NCBI GenBank assembly: GCA_009781765.1
Contig: WQVC01000004.1
Coordinates: forward strand, 1-59,792
From: Defluviitaleaceae bacterium
Lineage (GTDB): Bacteria; Bacillota; Clostridia; Lachnospirales; WQUN01
Length of the DNA stretch: 59,792 bases
Direction of reading: 5' to 3'
Of the stretch, positions 50,788 through 59,025 are shown piece after piece (the stretch's first letter is position 1; each line of letters begins with the position of its first letter). The notes beneath the pieces were generated by a model, which was not told the origin of the DNA, searched no databases, and worked only from the letters and a program-made list of their open reading frames with translations. The position numbers and the translations under genes were made by a program.

Positions 50788-51582
50788 CTACGATTTTGCG
50801 GCATTGATTCTTTTGTCATACATCTCTGAGGCTTTTGCCCATGTTTTGCTCAGCTGCCGGCGGAAAAATTCAAACAACGGCTCTATATCTTCGTCTTCGC
50901 TGTAATATTCCAATGCCTTGTAGTATTCATCCCTGTCTTCATCATAGACAATCAACGGCGGATGGTTGTGTACCATCAGAAAATAATTCATCATGGTACG
51001 TCCGACCCGACCGTTGCCGTCGGCAAACGGGTGAATTGTCTCGAAGCGCATATGGAAATATGTTGCCGCTTTCATTACCTTTTCCGGTTCGGATAAATTT
51101 TCGGCATCAGCAAGCTCTCCTAACAATTCGGCCAAATCGTCTTCGACCGCCTCGGGCAACGAGCCTACATCATTTTTCCCGACCACAAAATCGTTTTTCT
51201 TAAACCGACCCGGGCGTTCTCCGAGTTCAAAAAATCGGCGGTCATCGTATGTTCCCATCGTAGTGATTTCATGGGCATCCTTGATTAGGCTCAACGTCAT
51301 CGGCTCTTTTGCTGTAATTTTCGGAAGCAAAAATGCGTAACATTTTCTTTGATTGCTTATTTCCGTTAAGGTTTCCGGGCTGCCCTTGAATGTTTTAACC
51401 AACCTATCCTCAAAAACCTCTCTTGTCGCATGATATGTTACTTCCGGATTTTCGATTTTCGCGCTGTTATAGGCGAATTGAACCCGAAAGTTGTTCAGCC
51501 GTAAATCCAAATCAGTCAAGGTTTGTATATTGTAACTTTTCCACATTTGCAAAATTTTTTCATAGCCGGTCAGAACGAACAC
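50788..51582 (-). CDS. Fic-family protein
   Basis: About 264 residues. The active-site motif HPFADGNGRVGR (Fic, usually AMP transfer to a target) is complete. An inhibitory-helix motif of class II, S-A-K-I-E-N in NSAKIEN, is near the N-terminus, so the enzyme is self-inhibited until released. RPGRFKKNDFVVG and RDEYYKALEYY are also typical. GTG at 51582 after AGAGAG or ATG at 51546 are possible starts; ATG at 51642 lies inside a family C block and is less likely. It lies beside structured RNA copy C and the toxin-antitoxin operon. Confidence 0.85.
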   Translation of the reverse strand: MFVLTGYEKILQMWKSYNIQTLTDLDLRLNNFRVQFAYNSAKIENPEVTYHATREVFEDRLVKTFKGSPETLTEISNQRKCYAFLLPKITAKEPMTLSLIKDAHEITTMGTYDDRRFFELGERPGRFKKNDFVVGKNDVGSLPEAVEDDLAELLGELADAENLSEPEKVMKAATYFHMRFETIHPFADGNGRVGRTMMNYFLMVHNHPPLIVYDEDRDEYYKALEYYSEDEDIEPLFEFFRRQLSKTWAKASEMYDKRINAAKS

Positions 51583-51634
51583 CCTCTCTGTTTCAAGCGA
51601 TTCTATCACACCGATACGGCAAAAACAAAATTTA

Positions 51635-51715
51635 CCACACATTCCCTCGAATCCGGAGCAGCTTCATGTGCAACAAAAAACGCGCCCATATGCATGAGCG
51701 CGTTTTTTTATATAT
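51635..51715. repeat. family C fragment and terminator hairpin
   Basis: ACATTCCCTCGAATCCGGAGCAGCTTC (antisense to fic) followed by AAACGCGC/GCGCGTTT and a T7 run (51675-51710), a likely intrinsic terminator on the plus strand. Confidence 0.6.
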
Positions 51716-51776
51716 CCAAGTGCAGAGACATTAACCATCGTCGACAAATGTTTTCAGCACCCGATACGTAAAGCCG

Positions 51777-51843
51777 TTTCGGCTTCGAGGGAATGTGTCA
51801 GCAACCGTCACATGTCCCCGGCGTCTGATACCCGCTTTGCGGG
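51777..51843 (-). repeat. family C repeat at the 3' end of ppdK
   Basis: On the minus strand the copy begins CCCGCAAAGCGGG at the base after the ppdK stop and ends CATTCCCTCGAAGCC, sense orientation. Confidence 0.7.
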
Positions 51844-54495
51844 TTAGTCAAATTTTTCGCCTGCCAACGCGCTTTGCGCCGCCGCAAGACGTGCAATGGG
51901 TACGCGGAAGGGCGAGCAAGATACATAGTTCAGGCCGACTTTGTGGCAGAAACCGATGGATGACGGTTCGCCGCCGTGTTCGCCGCAAATACCGATTTTG
52001 AGGTTCGGATTTGTTTTGCGACCTTTTTCGATGCCGATTTTCATAAGTGTGCCTACGCCGGTTTGGTCAAGACGCGCGGTGGGGTCGCCCTCGTAAATAT
52101 TATTCTCGATGTAATCTTTGAGGATGCGGCCTGCGTCATCGCGAGAAAGACCGTAGGTGAGCTGCGTGAGGTCGTTTGTTCCGAAGGAGAAGAACTCGGC
52201 AACACCGGCAATGTCGTCCGCGATTAAGCAAGCGCGCGGAATTTCAATCATTGTTCCGATTTGATAGTCGAGTTTTACACCGGCTTTAGCAACAAGCTCT
52301 TCGGCTTTTTTCGCAACGATTTCTTTGACGTATTTCATTTCTTTGAGGTCGCCGATAAGCGGAATCATAATTTCCGGCTTGATGTCGAGGCCTTTGGATT
52401 TTTTGACTTCGAGGGCGGCTTCGATGATTGCCGTGGTTTGCATTTCGGCGATTTCGGGATACGAAACTGCCAAGCGGCAACCGCGATGACCCATCATGGG
52501 GTTCAGTTCGTGCAGAGATTCTGCGCGCTCTTTAACTTGCGCGGCGGTTTTGCCCATGTCTTTTGCAAGAGAAGCGAAGTCCTCTTCTTTCGTGGGCATA
52601 AACTCATGCAACGGCGGGTCGAGCAGGCGAATCGTAACGGGGAAATCTTTCATAACTTCGTAAATGCCGATGAAGTCGGCTTTTTGGAAGGGAAGAAGCT
52701 CGCCCAAAGCAGCGCGGCGTTCTGCTTCCGTGTCGGAAAGAATCATTTTGCGCATTTTGGGGATTCTGTCCGCTTCGAAGAACATGTGTTCCGTGCGGCA
52801 AAGTCCGATTCCGGTCGCACCGAATTCGAGAGCTTTTGCGGCATCTTTGGGGGAATCCGCGTTTGCGCGAACAGCCATTTTGCCGGGAACGGTTTCAACC
52901 CACGACATGAATGTGCCGAAGTTTCCTGCGATTTCAGCGGGAACTGTGGGGATGTCGCCTTCGTAAATTTTGCCGGTCGAACCGTCGAGGGAGAGGAAAT
53001 CGCCTTCTTTGAAGGTCACTCCGCCGAGGGTGAATGTTTTTCCGTCCGCGCCGAATTTAATTTCTTCGCAACCGGACACGCAGCAAGTTCCCATTCCGCG
53101 AGCAACAACAGCCGCGTGAGAAGTGTTTCCGCCGCGAGCGGTAAGAATGCCCTGAGAAACTTCCATGCCGAGAATGTCGTCGGGGGAGGTTTCAAGGCGC
53201 ACGAGAATTACGCGCTCGCCGCGTTCTTTTGCGGCAACGGCGTCTTTCGCGTCGAAGTAAACTTTACCTGCCGCCGCTCCCGGAGATGCCGGAAGTGCTT
53301 TGCCCACAACTTTGCCCGCAGCAAGTGCTTTCGGGTCGAACATCGGGTGCAGAAGTTGGTCAAGCGCACGGGGGTCAACTTGCTGAATCGCTTTTTCTTT
53401 CGTTACGACGCCTTCTTTTTCAAGGTCGATTGCGAATTGGAGCGCAGCTTTTGCGGTACATTTGCCGTTACGTGTTTGCAAGATGTACAGCTTTTCATTT
53501 TCGATGGTGAACTCCATGTCCTGAACATATTGATAATGCTTTTCGAGCTTTGCGGCAATTTCCAAGAACTCTTTATGACACGCGGGAGAATCCTGCGCGA
53601 GGTCGTTGAAATCTTTCGGGGTACGAACGCCGGCTACAACGTCTTCGCCTTGCGCGTTCATCAAGTATTCGCCGTAAATTCTGTTTTCGCCGGAAGCGGG
53701 GTCACGTGTGAAAACAACGCCCGTGCCGGAGGTGTCGCCCATGTTTCCGAATACCATGGTTTGTACGTTTACGGCAGTTCCCCATTCGTAGGGAATGTCG
53801 TGCATACGGCGATACGCGAACGCACGTTCGTTATCCCATGACTCGAATACCGCTGTAATCGCGCCGTAAAGTTGCTCTTTCGCGTCGGCGGTGAAATCTT
53901 TTCCTTGGTCGTCGCGATAGATTTTTTTGAAAATTTCGACGATGGCTTTCCAGTCGGCACCGGTCATGTCGGCGTCGGAAGCGTAACCTTTGTCGGCTTT
54001 GTATTTATCGAGGGCATGTTCAAAGTCGTGCTTGCTTACGCCGATTACAACATCCGCGAACATCATAATAAAGCGGCGGTATGAATCGTAAGCAAACACA
54101 TCACCGGCGGATTTTGCAAGTGCTTCAGCGGCGGCGTCGGAAATTCCCAAGTTGAGAACGGTGTCCATCATGCCCGGCATTGATGCGCGTGCGCCGGAAC
54201 GCACAGATACCAACAACGGATTTGCGGGGTCGCCGAATTTTTTGCCGGTATCGGCTTCAAGTTGGGCGATGCACTCGTCGATTTGACGCTTGATGTCGTC
54301 GGACATTACTTTGCCCGAACCGTTGTACAACGTACAGGCTTCCGTTGTTACGATAAACCCGTTGGGTACGGGAATGCCCATGCTTGTCATTTCGCAAAGG
54401 TTTTTGCCCTTACCGCCCAAAATATTGCGACGTTGGTCGCCGTCGTTTGTAATCGACGTGCCGTCTTTGAACATATAAACATATTTTTTGCTCAT
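51844..54495 (-). CDS. ppdK: pyruvate, phosphate dikinase
   Basis: 883 residues. It interconverts pyruvate, ATP and phosphate with PEP, AMP and PPi. N-terminal ATP-grasp part (KKYVYMFKDG, GGKGKNLCEM, MFGNMGDTSGTGVVFTRD), central phosphohistidine domain (GGNTSHAAVVARGMG) and C-terminal PEP/pyruvate barrel (GATGIGLCRTEHMFF, GIGTMIEIPRA-like and FSFGTNDLTQLTYGLSRDD, GICGEHGGEP). Complete and of usual length. TAGGAGGGG precedes the ATG, 14 bases after the rplL stop, so it appears co-transcribed with rplJ-rplL. A family C repeat abuts the stop. Confidence 0.97.
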   Translation of the reverse strand: MSKKYVYMFKDGTSITNDGDQRRNILGGKGKNLCEMTSMGIPVPNGFIVTTEACTLYNGSGKVMSDDIKRQIDECIAQLEADTGKKFGDPANPLLVSVRSGARASMPGMMDTVLNLGISDAAAEALAKSAGDVFAYDSYRRFIMMFADVVIGVSKHDFEHALDKYKADKGYASDADMTGADWKAIVEIFKKIYRDDQGKDFTADAKEQLYGAITAVFESWDNERAFAYRRMHDIPYEWGTAVNVQTMVFGNMGDTSGTGVVFTRDPASGENRIYGEYLMNAQGEDVVAGVRTPKDFNDLAQDSPACHKEFLEIAAKLEKHYQYVQDMEFTIENEKLYILQTRNGKCTAKAALQFAIDLEKEGVVTKEKAIQQVDPRALDQLLHPMFDPKALAAGKVVGKALPASPGAAAGKVYFDAKDAVAAKERGERVILVRLETSPDDILGMEVSQGILTARGGNTSHAAVVARGMGTCCVSGCEEIKFGADGKTFTLGGVTFKEGDFLSLDGSTGKIYEGDIPTVPAEIAGNFGTFMSWVETVPGKMAVRANADSPKDAAKALEFGATGIGLCRTEHMFFEADRIPKMRKMILSDTEAERRAALGELLPFQKADFIGIYEVMKDFPVTIRLLDPPLHEFMPTKEEDFASLAKDMGKTAAQVKERAESLHELNPMMGHRGCRLAVSYPEIAEMQTTAIIEAALEVKKSKGLDIKPEIMIPLIGDLKEMKYVKEIVAKKAEELVAKAGVKLDYQIGTMIEIPRACLIADDIAGVAEFFSFGTNDLTQLTYGLSRDDAGRILKDYIENNIYEGDPTARLDQTGVGTLMKIGIEKGRKTNPNLKIGICGEHGGEPSSIGFCHKVGLNYVSCSPFRVPIARLAAAQSALAGEKFD

Positions 54496-54509
54496 ATAGG
54501 GTACCCCTC

Positions 54510-54890
54510 CTATTTTAAGGTCGCTTTCGCGCCGACTTCCGCAAGTTTTTTAACGATTTCTTCGGCTTCGGCCTTGGGTGCGGCTTCTTTCATAATTTTG
54601 GGTGCGCCGTCAACCATTTCTTTGGCTTCTTTCAAGCCGAGACCGGTGATTTCACGCACAATTTTAATTACTTTGATTTTTTCTCCGCCGACATCGGTAA
54701 GTTCGACGTCAAATTCGGTTTTTTCTTCTGCGGCTTCTCCGCCGCCTGCTGCGGGACCTGCCGCTACCATTACTCCGGCTGCCGCGCTTACGCCGAACTC
54801 TTCTTCGGCGGCTGTAACAAGTTCGTTAAGCTCAAGCACCGAAAGCTCTTTTACTGCTCCGATGATGTCTTGTATTGATAATTTAGCCAT
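54510..54890 (-). CDS. rplL: 50S ribosomal protein L7/L12
   Basis: 126 residues. N-terminal dimerisation domain ([33 protein letters not shown]), alanine/glycine hinge and the C-terminal factor-binding domain [43 protein letters not shown] stalk protein that recruits elongation factors. GGAGGTAACAAA precedes the ATG. Between rplJ and ppdK. Confidence 0.97.
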   Translation of the reverse strand: MAKLSIQDIIGAVKELSVLELNELVTAAEEEFGVSAAAGVMVAAGPAAGGGEAAEEKTEFDVELTDVGGEKIKVIKIVREITGLGLKEAKEMVDGAPKIMKEAAPKAEAEEIVKKLAEVGAKATLK

Positions 54891-54944
54891 TTTGTTACCT
54901 CCATAAAATTTTTGTGAAGCCGAACCGGCTTCGTGAGATTTACT

Positions 54945-55004
54945 TTTCGAAAGCCAATACGGCTTCGAGGGAATGTGTTATTTTGCGTGATGTGTTCCCG
55001 GTGC
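54945..55004 (-). repeat. family C repeat between rplJ and rplL
   Basis: Sense with respect to rplJ: CCCGCGCAAAGCGCGG encodes the last rplJ residues, followed by its TAA, GCACCGGGAACACATCACG and finally CATTCCCTCGAAGCC. A short CGAAGCCGG-type hairpin (GAAGCCGGTTCGGCTTC) follows before rplL. Confidence 0.7.
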
Positions 55005-55535
55005 TTATTCCGCGCTTTGCGCGGGCGCGGCGGACTCGCCGTTTTTCTCCGCGATTGCTTGAATAAGACGCGCAAAACCAGCCATCGGCGACTTGAATGA
55101 GCCGAGAAGTCTTGAAAGAAGCACTTCGCGCGACGGAATATCTGCAATTGCTTTTGTTTTTGCCGCATCGTAAATTTCGCCGTCAATCGCGCTTGCTTTG
55201 AACTCAAGCACGGGCATGGCTTTTAAGTTTTTCGAAATAGCAGCTGCGGCGGCGGTTGCATCGTTGTAAGAAAACGCTACAGCCGTAGGGCCTTTGAGAT
55301 ACTCCTTCAAACCCGCAAAATCCGTGCCTTCGATTGCGAACTCAATCATCGTGTTTTTGTACACTTTGTACTCAACACCGTCCGCTTTGCGCAAAGATTT
55401 GCGAAGTGCCGTATCCTGCGCCACGGTAAGACCGCACGAATCAATCAGCACAACAGATTTTGCGCGGGAAAGCCGGTCGCGGATTTCGTCAACAACCGAT
55501 TCTTTTGCTTTGCGATTGCGTTCCAAGTTTGTCAT
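55005..55535 (-). CDS. rplJ: 50S ribosomal protein L10
   Basis: 176 residues, the base of the L12 stalk and the autogenous repressor of the rplJL operon in Firmicutes, acting on the leader upstream. TNLERNRKAKESVVDEIRDRL, KSVVLIDSCGLTVAQDTALRKSLRKADGVEYKVYKNTMIEFAIEG and GPTAVAFSYNDA are conserved. AAAGGAGGTCA precedes the ATG. The C-terminal tail (GESAAPAQSAE) and stop lie in a family C repeat. Confidence 0.96.
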   Translation of the reverse strand: MTNLERNRKAKESVVDEIRDRLSRAKSVVLIDSCGLTVAQDTALRKSLRKADGVEYKVYKNTMIEFAIEGTDFAGLKEYLKGPTAVAFSYNDATAAAAAISKNLKAMPVLEFKASAIDGEIYDAAKTKAIADIPSREVLLSRLLGSFKSPMAGFARLIQAIAEKNGESAAPAQSAE

Positions 55536-55554
55536 TTTTTGACCTCCTTTCGTT

Positions 55555-55790
55555 AATTTCGGGGCAGCAGTTTTTACTTCGGTACAGAAAATTTGCAAAA
55601 CTGCTGTAATTAAAAAACCCCGCTTTTTGTCCATAGCGGGGCATAAATACGCACTGAAAAAACGCATTTGAATAACCTCACCTCGGCGGGATTTACGAAT
55701 TTGACGCCGGGGAGACATGTCGTATAACGACACATTCCCTCGAAGCCGGATTTGCACCCGGAAATTCACCCGCTGTCTATGGCCGAAGGC
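55555..55790 (-). ncRNA. L10 leader with attenuator, split by a family C repeat
   Basis: In transcript order: GACAGCGGGTG (55776-55766) and CCCGCCGAGGTGAGG (about 55693-55679) form the base of the L10-binding stem known from Firmicutes rplJ leaders. An intrinsic-terminator hairpin GCCCCGCT/AGCGGGGTTTTTT follows (55642-55612), then a second stem CAGCAGTTTT/AAAACTGCTG before the ribosome binding site. Between the two halves of the L10 stem sits a family C block, oriented antisense, that would extend the stem-loop by about 60 nt. Regulation by L10 binding and attenuation is the family expectation. Confidence 0.7.
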
Positions 55791-55791
55791 T

Positions 55792-55820
55792 AGTGTATCG
55801 GCGATTTGCCGGGTTGTCAA
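55792..55820 (-). promoter_or_regulatory. promoter of rplJ-rplL-ppdK
   Basis: On the minus strand TTGACA (55820-55815) and TACACT (55797-55792), spacer 17 bases, positioned just before the L10 leader. Confidence 0.8.
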
Positions 55821-55901
55821 GCAAAATGAAAATGTGCTTGTTTCAACCCCTTGCGCGGCACAGCCTCATGTTCGCTTCATAAGGTGCGTTCACTGTAAAA
55901 C

Positions 55902-56171
55902 TCAATCGTCCTGCTCTGCCTCAAGCTCTTTCCCGGTAATGATGTAGTGTAGGGACACGCCGAAAATTTCATGCAGTCGCAGGTAGTTGTATGCTGTAAT
56001 TTCGCGGCCTCCGAATTCTATCATCCTCAAAGAACCCGTGCGTATACTCATTTGTTTTGCGAGGTCTTTCACCGACATATTGTTCGCTTTGCGCAATGCT
56101 TTTACGCGGTCGCCTGTTTCGTAGCGCAGCAATATCTCGTCTATAATCGCTCTTACTGTTATAAAAATCAC
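55902..56171 (-). CDS. small XRE-family HTH regulator, paralogue 2
   Basis: 89 residues from a GTG (VIFITVRAIIDEILLRYETGD). XRE helix-turn-helix DRVKALRKANNMSVKDLAKQMSIRTGSLRMIEFGGREI followed by YNYLRLHEIFGVSLHYIITGKELE. Paralogue of 7833-8102, about 60 percent identical, and likewise about 90 bases downstream of a structured RNA terminator. The stretch between RNA and gene is also conserved (GCCGTCCGC, GCGCGGGTATTCTGCGCC), so the whole unit was duplicated. Confidence 0.75.
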   Translation of the reverse strand: MIFITVRAIIDEILLRYETGDRVKALRKANNMSVKDLAKQMSIRTGSLRMIEFGGREITAYNYLRLHEIFGVSLHYIITGKELEAEQDD

Positions 56172-56263
56172 TCCCGGGGCGGTTTGCCGCACCAAAGCGC
56201 AAACCGAAAAAATACGCGGAAACGGGACGCAGCGCGGGTATTCTGCGCCCGCCGTCCGCAGAA

Positions 56264-56622
56264 ACAAAAAAGCCCGCAGGGACGGCAAAAAATCTGCCAT
56301 CACCTGCGAGCTTGATATGTAAGGTTCAACATACACAAACCGAGACATGCCCCCCGGCAAGTAAACAAAGCAACACAAAGCTCTGCATGAAAAAATCAAA
56401 AACCGGTGCGTCGCGAAACGAAACTCTGCATAAGAGAGAGAGAGGTCGGAAGCGTCCGAAAAGACGCCCGCAGAAGTTCAATTGAACAAACCGGTGAGCC
56501 GTGTTAAACTATGCCTACCATAATGAGAGGCTTTTGCCTTGTGCGCAGGTGATGCGTTACATCCCCTGTGTTCGCTGTTTGGGTGGTGGTACACCCGCAC
56601 AGCCGTTATGGTTTTTTGTTTC
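56264..56622 (-). ncRNA. structured RNA, copy B (unrecognised family)
   Basis: About 360 nt between its promoter (56657-56629) and terminator (stem 56310-56272, T6 at 56271-56266). Close to copy A, but stem substitutions are compensated: the second hairpin is GGGTG/CACCC where A has AGGTG/CACCT. P1 CCATAACGG (56611-56603) with TTATGG, the AGGGGAT...ATCACCTG arm, TTTAACACGGCTCACCGG and the terminator core AGGTGATGGCA...TGCCGTCC are all kept. A CT repeat (CTCTCTCTCT) replaces one loop of A. The XRE gene follows on the same strand. Confidence 0.75.
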
Positions 56623-56628
56623 GCCCGG

Positions 56629-56657
56629 ATTCTAACATAGTATTCCGGAAACTGCAA
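56629..56657 (-). promoter_or_regulatory. promoter of structured RNA copy B
   Basis: On the minus strand TTGCAG (56657-56652) and TAGAAT (56634-56629), spacer 17 bases. Confidence 0.75.
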
Positions 56658-56749
56658 ACATTTGCGTGTTACCGTAAACGAGTTTTCGTTTAGGCATTCC
56701 GTTTTCGCCGACCGTTACGGAAAGCTGATACCTGTCGTCGGCACGTTTT

Positions 56750-56962
56750 TCATGCGGGAACTGAATCCGATAACTCGGAAGCGGCTTCGGTTTCAATGTG
56801 AAAATCGACAATTTCCTCAAATGTGCGAATACATTCTTCGATAGTTTTACCGTGATACATAACAAGCGTCCCCTTGGGTACATTGGTTAATGTGCCGTAA
56901 AGAAGGTTATCCGCATTTGAATAGTCAATAGTTCCCGTAAAACCCTTGTAATAAATTTCATT
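56750..56962 (-). pseudogene. decayed HicB-like antitoxin
   Basis: A minus-strand frame reads YYKGFTGTIDYSNADNLLYG, then YHGKTIEECIRTFEEIVDF, matching the HicB antitoxin fold (usual YKGYTGSVEYS...YEGKTVEEL). No start codon is in frame: the only nearby GTG/ATG are out of frame with a stop just upstream, and the frame stops after SVPA. The following bases (to 56632) remain open in another frame (RYQLSVTVGENGMPKRKLVYG), suggesting a frameshift. No hicA is adjacent. It lies between the MutS-like gene and structured RNA copy B. Confidence 0.55.
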
Positions 56963-56971
56963 TCCGGATAA

Positions 56972-58780
56972 TCACCGCCTCCTCAAACCATTGGTGTGGT
57001 CAAGTCCTATCATTTTCATCAGAAATTTTGCATTGGTCGTTGTAGATTTTCCGAGCTTTACTTTGTAATCAAAATGAATTTGATTGTTTCGATATTCTTC
57101 TGAAAAGCTATAATTTTTTATGCGAGGATATTGGTTCGCAATCTCGCACAATTCGAGGTCGTGAGTAGTTATAATGCCCAATGCTCCTATTGTATTGAGT
57201 TTATATAATACGAATTTAGCCCCGCTCAACCTATCCTCGGAGTTTGTACCCCTAAAAATTTCATCAATCAAAAATATCATGTGAGGTTCTTTTTCTGCAA
57301 GTGTAATAATACCCCTTATGCGCTTTAACTCTGCATAAAATGTTGATATGCCCTCACTCAAATCATCAACGATACGCATTGATGTCATTATCTCAATCAA
57401 GGGAAATTCCATTGCCCTTGCACAGACAAAGCTACCCGCACGAGCAAGTACCATATTTATGCCTATTGTTCGCATAAAAGTCGTTTTGCCCGACATATTG
57501 GAACCGGAAATAACGAATATGCTGTCTTTACAGGCAATGTCGTTGCTTATACGAACGCCGCTTGGAATAAGAGGGTGTCCTAATGATTGTGCTTTAATTT
57601 CTTTCTTGTTGGTCACAGCCGGCAAGCAGGTGTTACTGCAAACATTCGGCAAGGTTGAAAAACATAGCAGGCTTTCAAACTCACCCAACGCAAGAAACCA
57701 ACCCTCGGCTACAGGGGCATATTTCATCTTCCATTTTTCAAACATAACGGAACATTCGATATCCCACAGCAGCAGCGCGTTTAGTGCAAACCATATTATG
57801 GCGTTATGTCGCACATTCACTTTGTCGGATATTTTGCCCAAATCTTTTATTGCTTGTTCAGCAGAAAACTCTGATATTCCAAGCTGTGCTTGTATTTGAT
57901 TTAATATTTCCGAATCAAAGTCTTTGCTTTTCAAAATGCCGATAACTTCACTATACGCGCTCAGTTTATAAGGCAATCGTGAAATGCCGCTTAAAAACTT
58001 GTGTGTTTTCAACATTCCGATAATCCATATTAAGGCTTGAATTGCTACAACCGAAACAGCAAAAACATACAAATTTTCTTGTCGGAATATGACAATCCCG
58101 GCAACGATAATAAGCGTCACCAAAGGTGTATACATAAGCAGAAATTTCAAGATTTTATTTTTGATGAACATTTGACCGGCTTTCAATTCATCAACAAGTT
58201 TTTGCATGGAGCGATGCAGACCGATTTCTGAAAAGCCATGCTCCATGCGGTTTGAAAAATCAATATCCGTGCTGAGTTCAGCAATGGCTTCTTGCCTGTT
58301 AATAATTTCACTTGCAGTATAACCGGGCTTCAATAAATCATTTGCGAACGATTTGCGACCATGCCATGTGTGCGTGGTATTCAAAAATTGAAAAAACGAT
58401 TTTTGCCCCACTATATCAAGGTCGCCGGAATATTGGTGTTCGTGGTTGATAAACTCTGCCCCGATATCCGAAAAGGCAGACCATTTGCCGGATATTCTAT
58501 CCAAGTGCCTTTTGTTAATGGCAATAATGCTGTTTGAGAATTTAATTTTTTGATGTAGCTTGTAATGGAAAATCCATAAGATGATGTTTGCCATAAATAT
58601 AATCACAGCAAGCGAGACCATATTCATTTGAAAATTTCGTGCAAATGAAAAATATAAAATCAAACCCATTATAAGAATGGCGAACAGTTTACCGTATCCA
58701 ACAACATCAGAAATGGCAGTTTGCTTTTTTAGGGTAGCTTCGTGAAGTTCTGCCCTATCGGAAAACTCTTTTTTTTTCAT
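56972..58780 (-). CDS. MutS-family ATPase with N-terminal membrane segments
   Basis: 602 residues. Four candidate transmembrane helices: about 30-48, 52-72 and a pair near 212-255. After these, a MutS clamp/lever-like helical region and the MutS ATPase: Walker A ISGSNMSGKTTFMRTIGINMVLA, Walker B MIFLIDEIFRGTNSEDR, and TTHDLELCEIANQY. The mismatch-recognition domain I (Phe-x-Glu) and the MutS2 Smr domain are absent, so it is neither MutS1 nor MutS2 but the small membrane-associated MutS-like family common in Bacillota and Bacteroidota. Function is unknown. GAGAGGTTACG precedes the ATG. Confidence 0.85.
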   Translation of the reverse strand: MKKKEFSDRAELHEATLKKQTAISDVVGYGKLFAILIMGLILYFSFARNFQMNMVSLAVIIFMANIILWIFHYKLHQKIKFSNSIIAINKRHLDRISGKWSAFSDIGAEFINHEHQYSGDLDIVGQKSFFQFLNTTHTWHGRKSFANDLLKPGYTASEIINRQEAIAELSTDIDFSNRMEHGFSEIGLHRSMQKLVDELKAGQMFIKNKILKFLLMYTPLVTLIIVAGIVIFRQENLYVFAVSVVAIQALIWIIGMLKTHKFLSGISRLPYKLSAYSEVIGILKSKDFDSEILNQIQAQLGISEFSAEQAIKDLGKISDKVNVRHNAIIWFALNALLLWDIECSVMFEKWKMKYAPVAEGWFLALGEFESLLCFSTLPNVCSNTCLPAVTNKKEIKAQSLGHPLIPSGVRISNDIACKDSIFVISGSNMSGKTTFMRTIGINMVLARAGSFVCARAMEFPLIEIMTSMRIVDDLSEGISTFYAELKRIRGIITLAEKEPHMIFLIDEIFRGTNSEDRLSGAKFVLYKLNTIGALGIITTHDLELCEIANQYPRIKNYSFSEEYRNNQIHFDYKVKLGKSTTTNAKFLMKMIGLDHTNGLRRR

Positions 58781-58802
58781 CGTAACCTCTCCATTCTGAT
58801 GT

Positions 58803-58999
58803 GTGGAAAATTGATTTGCGTCCCGTCGGCGTTAAGTGCATTGTGGTGAGCGACCGATTGTTTTCGGGTGATTTTCCCGAAAACGACAACGAGCGAACCG
58901 CTTACGATAGCGAACGCCGTTGAGAAGCCTGAGCGGGCTTCTCAACGGCGTTCGGACGATGCATAGCCGACGGGACGCTTCTTAATTTGGTTCACTATA
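58803..58999. repeat. family B palindromic element, copy B3
   Basis: Right end GGTTCACTATA intact, left end degenerate (GGAAAATTGATTTGCGTCCCG). Core GTGAGCGACCGATTG, GAGCGAACCGCTTACGATAGC and the arm GAGAAGCCTGAGCGGGCTTCTC present. Confidence 0.7.
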
Positions 59000-59025
59000 G
59001 CATAAATTCAAGGGCATATTCAATC

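Noticed and set aside
51582-51642. Upstream ATG start of fic
   Set aside because: The added residues are translated from repeat-adjacent DNA and do not resemble Fic N-termini.
52261-53841. 526-codon open frame antisense to ppdK
   Set aside because: Shadow of the strongly biased ppdK codons: cysteine- and phenylalanine-rich with no motif or ribosome binding site.
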